Assembly: GCF_001544015.1 (NCBI RefSeq)
Contig: NZ_AP014924.1
Coordinates: 992,001 to 1,056,000 of the forward strand
DNA length: 64,000 nucleotides
From: Limnochorda pilosa
GTDB taxonomy: Bacteria; Bacillota; Limnochordia; Limnochordales; Limnochordaceae
Direction of reading: 5' to 3'
A program made the position numbers and the translations under genes. The notes under the pieces were generated by a model. That model was given only the letters and a program-made list of their open reading frames with translations, made no database searches and had not been told where the DNA came from. Numbering within the stretch: position 1 is the stretch's first letter; each line of letters begins with the position of its first letter. Positions 60,847-64,000 of the stretch are shown one piece after another.

Positions 60847-61476
60847 ATGAACGATCACGAGATCGAACAGACTCCAGCGGTGCTGGAAGCCATCCTTCAT
60901 GACACCCGGCGGATCGGGTTTACAAGGGGTTCCGAGCCACAGACCGGCACACTGCTGAGGACCTTGGCGGCGTCAAAGCCCGGCGGGCGTTTCCTGAAAC
61001 TCGGCACCGGCACCGGCCTGGGTACGGCATGGCTGCTCTCAGGCATGGATGCCACTGCCCGGCTCGACTCTGTCGACAACGATCCGACGGTGGTAGAAGT
61101 GGCTCGCCGCCACTTGGGACATGATCCACGCGTGAGGTTTCATATCGCTGACGGCGGGGATTCTCTCGCCCAACTTCCGCCATCACAATTCGACTTCATG
61201 TACGCTGATACGTGGCCTGGTGAGTTCACACACCTGGATCTTGCTCTTTCGCTGCTCCGGGTCGGGGGCATTTACTTCGTCGACGACCTCTTTCCACAAC
61301 CTTCTTGGCCGGAAGGGCCTGCGCCCAAGGTTGGGGCTTTGATCTCTGAACTTGTGAAGAGGCGGGATTTCATCGCCACCAAACTTGCATGGGCATCAGG
61401 TCTCATGATTCTCGCTAGAGTCAACGCGCCTAACACAGACATGCAGCGAATGCGGCATACGACGCGGCGCCGCTGA
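60847..61476 (+). CDS. O-methyltransferase-like SAM enzyme
   Basis: 209 aa. GGRFLKLGTGTGLGTAWLLSGMDATARLDSVDNDPTVVEVARRHLGHDPRVRFHIADGGDSLAQLPPSQFDFMYADTWPGEF resembles the caffeoyl-CoA/catechol O-methyltransferase family, with DDLFPQ late. Motif I has LGTGTG instead of the usual (E/D)xGxGxG, lacking the first acid. The last ~14 codons (MQRMRHTTRRR) are read from a decayed attC. Confidence 0.82.
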   Translation: MNDHEIEQTPAVLEAILHDTRRIGFTRGSEPQTGTLLRTLAASKPGGRFLKLGTGTGLGTAWLLSGMDATARLDSVDNDPTVVEVARRHLGHDPRVRFHIADGGDSLAQLPPSQFDFMYADTWPGEFTHLDLALSLLRVGGIYFVDDLFPQPSWPEGPAPKVGALISELVKRRDFIATKLAWASGLMILARVNAPNTDMQRMRHTTRRR

Positions 61477-61491
61477 TGCCCGATGTTTGCT
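61428..61491 (+). repeat. Degenerate attC, plus-strand orientation
   Basis: GCCTAAC (61,428-61,434), ACATGCAGCGAATGC, CGGCGCCGCTGATG, ending GTTTGCT (61,485-61,491). The clearest of the plus-strand sites. Confidence 0.6.
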
Positions 61492-61554
61492 GTTCGCTGC
61501 TTTCGTCGTGTCAGCCACTGCGTTCACTAGGACCGAGGAGATGGAGGGACGGGC

Positions 61555-62145
61555 ATGTTCGCAGATATGCCAGAGGATGTACGTCGACGGATGGCCTACC
61601 TTGAGGAGATAGATGCCCGAGACCGCGATGACGGGACACCGCGGCTGGAACGTCTCCGCCAGGTTCCACCAGAGACGGGACAATTCATCGCGCTGCTATC
61701 ATTGACCGCTCCAGCTGGGCGGCACATCGAGATCGGTACGAGTGCTGGATACTCGACGCTTTGGCTGGCTCTGGCATGTCGTCGACTGGGTCGCCGGATC
61801 ACGACTTACGAGATACTCCCTGAGAAGGTCCGCTTAGCAAAGGAGACCTTCGAGAGAACAGGGCTCAGCGATGTCATTGAGTTGGTCGAAGGCGATGCGA
61901 GAGACCATATTCATGGTGTCTCTGGAATATCGTTCTGCTTCTTGGATGCGGAGAAGGAGGTCTATAAGGACTGCTATGATCTCGTTGTCCCTAGAATGGT
62001 TTCTGGTGGCCTTCTGGTTGCCGACAACGCGATCAACCACCGAGACGCCCTGCAAGCCATGATTGAGGAAGCACTGGCCGACCCAAGGGTGGACGCCATG
62101 GTTGTCCCCGTGGGCAAAGGAGAGTTGGTCTGTCGGAAGAGATGA
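61555..62145 (+). CDS. O-methyltransferase (family 3-like)
   Basis: 196 aa, GGAGGGACGGGC before the [50 protein letters not shown] (motif I), [65 protein letters not shown] (metal-site Asp/Asn). Matches the divalent-metal O-methyltransferase family; substrate unknown. Confidence 0.88.
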   Translation: MFADMPEDVRRRMAYLEEIDARDRDDGTPRLERLRQVPPETGQFIALLSLTAPAGRHIEIGTSAGYSTLWLALACRRLGRRITTYEILPEKVRLAKETFERTGLSDVIELVEGDARDHIHGVSGISFCFLDAEKEVYKDCYDLVVPRMVSGGLLVADNAINHRDALQAMIEEALADPRVDAMVVPVGKGELVCRKR

Positions 62146-62152
62146 GTCTGGC

Positions 62153-62203
62153 CGTTGACGTGTGTATATGCCGGCAATCGGCGCCGCTGATAGGATGCTG
62201 GGC
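62153..62203 (+). repeat. Degenerate attC, plus-strand orientation
   Basis: GTTGACGTGTGTATATGCCG followed by TCGGCGCCGCTGATAGG and GCTGGGC. Weakest of the four sites. Confidence 0.45.
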
Positions 62204-62221
62204 TGATGGAGGTGTTCCTCG

Positions 62222-62647
62222 GTGGAGATTCGCCCGTTTGAACCCACGGATGAAGCTGCTGTGATCGCTCTCTGGGAGCGTTGCGAACTGACCCGGCCGT
62301 GGAATGATCCCAGGAAAGATATCCGGCGCAAGCTCCACGTGTGCGCTGAACTCTTCCTGGTTGGAGAACGAGATGGGAAGATCATCGCCACTGTAATGGT
62401 CGGTTATGAGGGACATCGCGGTTGGATCAACTACCTGGCTGTCGCGCCAGAACACCAGCGTCAAGGGTTCGGACGGATGATGATGGAGGAAGCGGAGCGC
62501 CTGCTAGAAAGAGAGCGGTGCCCTAAGGTCAACCTTCAAGTCCGGGCCGAAAACCAAGCGGCAATTGAGTTTTACCAAAGGCTCGGGTATTCCGTCGACA
62601 GGGTCATCAGTATGGGAAAGCGACTCGAAAATGACCACGTCAGGTGA
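62222..62647 (+). CDS. GNAT family acetyltransferase, YpeA-like
   Basis: 141 aa; GTG after GGAGGTG. IRPFEPTDEAAVIALWERCELTRPWNDPRKDI, LFLVGERDGKIIATVMVGYEGHRGWINYLAVAPEHQRQGFGRMMMEEAERLLERERCPKVNLQVRAENQAAIEFYQRLGYSVDRVISMGKRL matches the YpeA group almost throughout. Substrate unknown. Confidence 0.92.
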   Translation: MEIRPFEPTDEAAVIALWERCELTRPWNDPRKDIRRKLHVCAELFLVGERDGKIIATVMVGYEGHRGWINYLAVAPEHQRQGFGRMMMEEAERLLERERCPKVNLQVRAENQAAIEFYQRLGYSVDRVISMGKRLENDHVR

Positions 62648-62666
62648 CCGTTGTCTGAGAGCACCC

Positions 62667-63326
62667 ATGAAGAGGTTCGTCGATCTCAGTCATACCGTGG
62701 AGCATGGGATGGTCACCTACCCGGGACTCCCGGCTCCGCTCATCTGCGACTTCCTCAGCCGGGAAGAGTCGAAGACGCACTATGCCGAGGGGACGACCTT
62801 CCACATAGGAAAGATCGAGATGGTCGCCAATACGGGCACGTATCTGGACTCGCCCTTTCACCGGTACGAGGACGGGCGGGACCTGGCCGACCTGGATCTC
62901 GGGACGCTCGCAGACCTGGAGGGAGTGCTCTTCCGAGCCGACCCTCCGAAGCGGGCCATTGGTCCCGAGTTCTTCTCGGAAGCGGATGTTCGAGGCAAGG
63001 CCGTCCTGGTCCATACGGGCTGGGCCAGGCATTGGGGGTCGGAGCGGTACTTCGACGGTCACCCCTTTCTCACGGCGGAGGCCGCGGAGTGGCTGAAGGC
63101 CTCCGGTACCACCCTGGTGGGGATCGACTCGCTGAACATCGATGACACGTCGGGTGGGGAGCGCCCCGTGCATTCGATCCTGCTGGGTGCCGACATACCC
63201 ATCGTCGAACACATGTGCAACCTGGAGAGCCTGCCGGACGCGAGGTTCAGGTTTCACGCGGTCCCGGTCAAGGTGCGTCGTTTCGGCACGTTTCCGGTGC
63301 GCGCCTATGCCATCGTTGAGGGCTGA
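62667..63326 (+). CDS. Cyclase-family protein (kynurenine formamidase-like)
   Basis: 219 aa from the ATG at 62667. MKRFVDLSHTVEHGMVTYPGLPAP is the family start; the metal motif HxGTHxDxPxH appears as NTGTYLDSPFHRYEDG, with both first histidines changed, a variant in some cyclase-family proteins that may alter metal binding. VDSLNIDD and HSILLGADIPIVEHMCNLESLP follow. Hydrolase is likely; the two His changes make true formamidase activity uncertain. Confidence 0.87.
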   Translation: MKRFVDLSHTVEHGMVTYPGLPAPLICDFLSREESKTHYAEGTTFHIGKIEMVANTGTYLDSPFHRYEDGRDLADLDLGTLADLEGVLFRADPPKRAIGPEFFSEADVRGKAVLVHTGWARHWGSERYFDGHPFLTAEAAEWLKASGTTLVGIDSLNIDDTSGGERPVHSILLGADIPIVEHMCNLESLPDARFRFHAVPVKVRRFGTFPVRAYAIVEG

Positions 63327-63364
63327 CCGGCGCTACCCCAGAGGCGAATAGAGAGGGTGGGCCC

Positions 63365-63985
63365 ATGGCAGTAGAGATCCGGCTCGCTACCGCCCGCGAC
63401 GCCCGAGCCGTCGCCGACATCTACGGACCGATCGTAGCCTCTACGCCGATCTCCTTCGAGATCGAGCCACCGGACGAGCGGGAGATGCAGCGGCGAATCG
63501 AGCAGACGTTGCAGGTCTATCCGTGGATCGTCTGTGAACATGACGGTCGCATCATCGGCTACGCGTATGCCACGCAGCACCGGGCGCGTTCCGCGTATCA
63601 GTGGTCCGTCGACACGTCGGTCTACGTGCACTCGGACTTTCACCGCTGCGGCGTCGGCCGCGGGCTCTACACGTCCCTCTTCCAAATCCTCATCGCTCAG
63701 GGGTACTTCAACGCCTACGCGGGTATCACTCTGCCGAATCCGGGTAGCGTCGGTCTGCACGAATCGGTCGGATTCCGGCCCGTTGGCGTGTACCGAAGGG
63801 TCGGCTACAAGCTGGGCGCGTGGCATGACGTCGGCTGGTGGCACGCGGCGTTGCAGCCATCGGACTCCAGTCCTCGCCCGCCAGTGGTCCTCTCCAGGGT
63901 CCAGGACGACCCATCCTGGGATGCCCTGGTGAGGGCGGGGAAGTCGTGCATCCGCGGGGCCTTCCTGAAGCGCAGCGTGCCCTGA
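63365..63985 (+). CDS. GNAT N-acetyltransferase, phosphinothricin/arsinothricin acetyltransferase-like
   Basis: 206 aa, GAGAGGGTGGGCCC before the ATG. IRLATARDARAVADIYGPIVASTPISFEIEPPDEREM, ARSAYQWSVDTSVYVHSDFHRCGVGRGLYTSLFQILIAQGYFNAYAGITLPNPGSVGLHESVGFRPVGVYRRVGYKLGAWHDVGWWH is the Pat/Bar/ArsN pattern over nearly its full length. It would acetylate phosphinothricin-like amino acids; the C-terminal 40 residues are unusually long. Confidence 0.9.
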   Translation: MAVEIRLATARDARAVADIYGPIVASTPISFEIEPPDEREMQRRIEQTLQVYPWIVCEHDGRIIGYAYATQHRARSAYQWSVDTSVYVHSDFHRCGVGRGLYTSLFQILIAQGYFNAYAGITLPNPGSVGLHESVGFRPVGVYRRVGYKLGAWHDVGWWHAALQPSDSSPRPPVVLSRVQDDPSWDALVRAGKSCIRGAFLKRSVP

Positions 63986-64000
63986 CACGGCCTCCAGCCG

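Noticed and set aside
1-64000. tRNA or rRNA genes
   Set aside because: No cloverleaf-like segment with CCA end or conserved rRNA stretch was noticed by eye; a tRNAscan/Infernal run would be decisive.

Overview
GC-rich bacterial chromosome segment with dense gene remnants and mobile DNA. Several clues point to a spore-forming Bacillota lineage with high GC, such as Limnochordia or a relative: a broken gerW/ytfJ-type sporulation gene, purine-rich Shine-Dalgarno sites with many GTG/TTG starts, and a rifamycin phosphotransferase of the Paenibacillus type. The taxon is an inference.

The dominant structure is a chromosomal integron. An intact integron integrase gene (49.2-50.3 kb, minus strand) carries the IntI-specific insert and the R-H-R-H-Y residues. 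Its probable attI (49,038-49,087) lies beyond the 3' end of intI. The cassette array runs leftwards from there in the same direction as intI, the so-called inverse-integrase layout. That array (about 34.4-49.0 kb) is broken by two IS1634-type elements, an IS256-type element and an IS256 remnant. A second, larger array (11.7-25.4 kb, 21 cassettes) ends at a diverged copy of the same attI (25,402-25,452), followed by the homologue of the intI 5' end and upstream DNA (about 25,805-26,065). The body of that integrase has been deleted, so this is an orphaned second integron. A third, heavily decayed array on the plus strand is suspected at 59.0-62.2 kb.

Cassettes encode HicBA toxin-antitoxin modules (three copies, two with frameshifted toxin), an addiction module, Mrr and HNH nucleases, a TIGR02391 protein, an Imm-5-like protein, GNAT acetyltransferases, tandem VOC proteins, RidA, a nucleoside deaminase, an alpha/beta hydrolase, a dual-specificity phosphatase, an FMN split-barrel protein and DUF3795. 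Six cassettes have no credible ORF. All six share a long-range inverted repeat whose arms covary and whose exceptions are G-U pairs only in the minus-strand sense. This looks like an undescribed structured RNA or folded-DNA family and is the most interesting signal in the window.

Region by region: 0-8 kb, a GH3 glycosidase divergent from an Opp-type ABC transporter operon ending in a GH5-like glycosidase, probably oligosaccharide uptake; 8-11.5 kb, a frameshifted MFS gene and two membrane or periplasmic proteins; 11.7-26.1 kb, orphaned integron; 26.2-33.6 kb, gene remnants (ICMT, GerW, ECF sigma tail, UvrA-like, arr) mixed with intact genes (PadR plus membrane protein, DUF1801-like, VOC, ECF sigma, PP-loop ATPase); 33.8-50.3 kb, second integron with IS elements, a PLP enzyme and an intact rph rifamycin phosphotransferase with a promoter and RAE-like palindrome; 50.9-58.3 kb, tryptophanase-like lyase, DsbB, MFS, isocitrate lyase, and a truncated SsuA/TauA-type uptake locus cut by an IS110 remnant; 58.4-64 kb, small enzymes (methyltransferases, PaiB-like, GNATs, cyclase).
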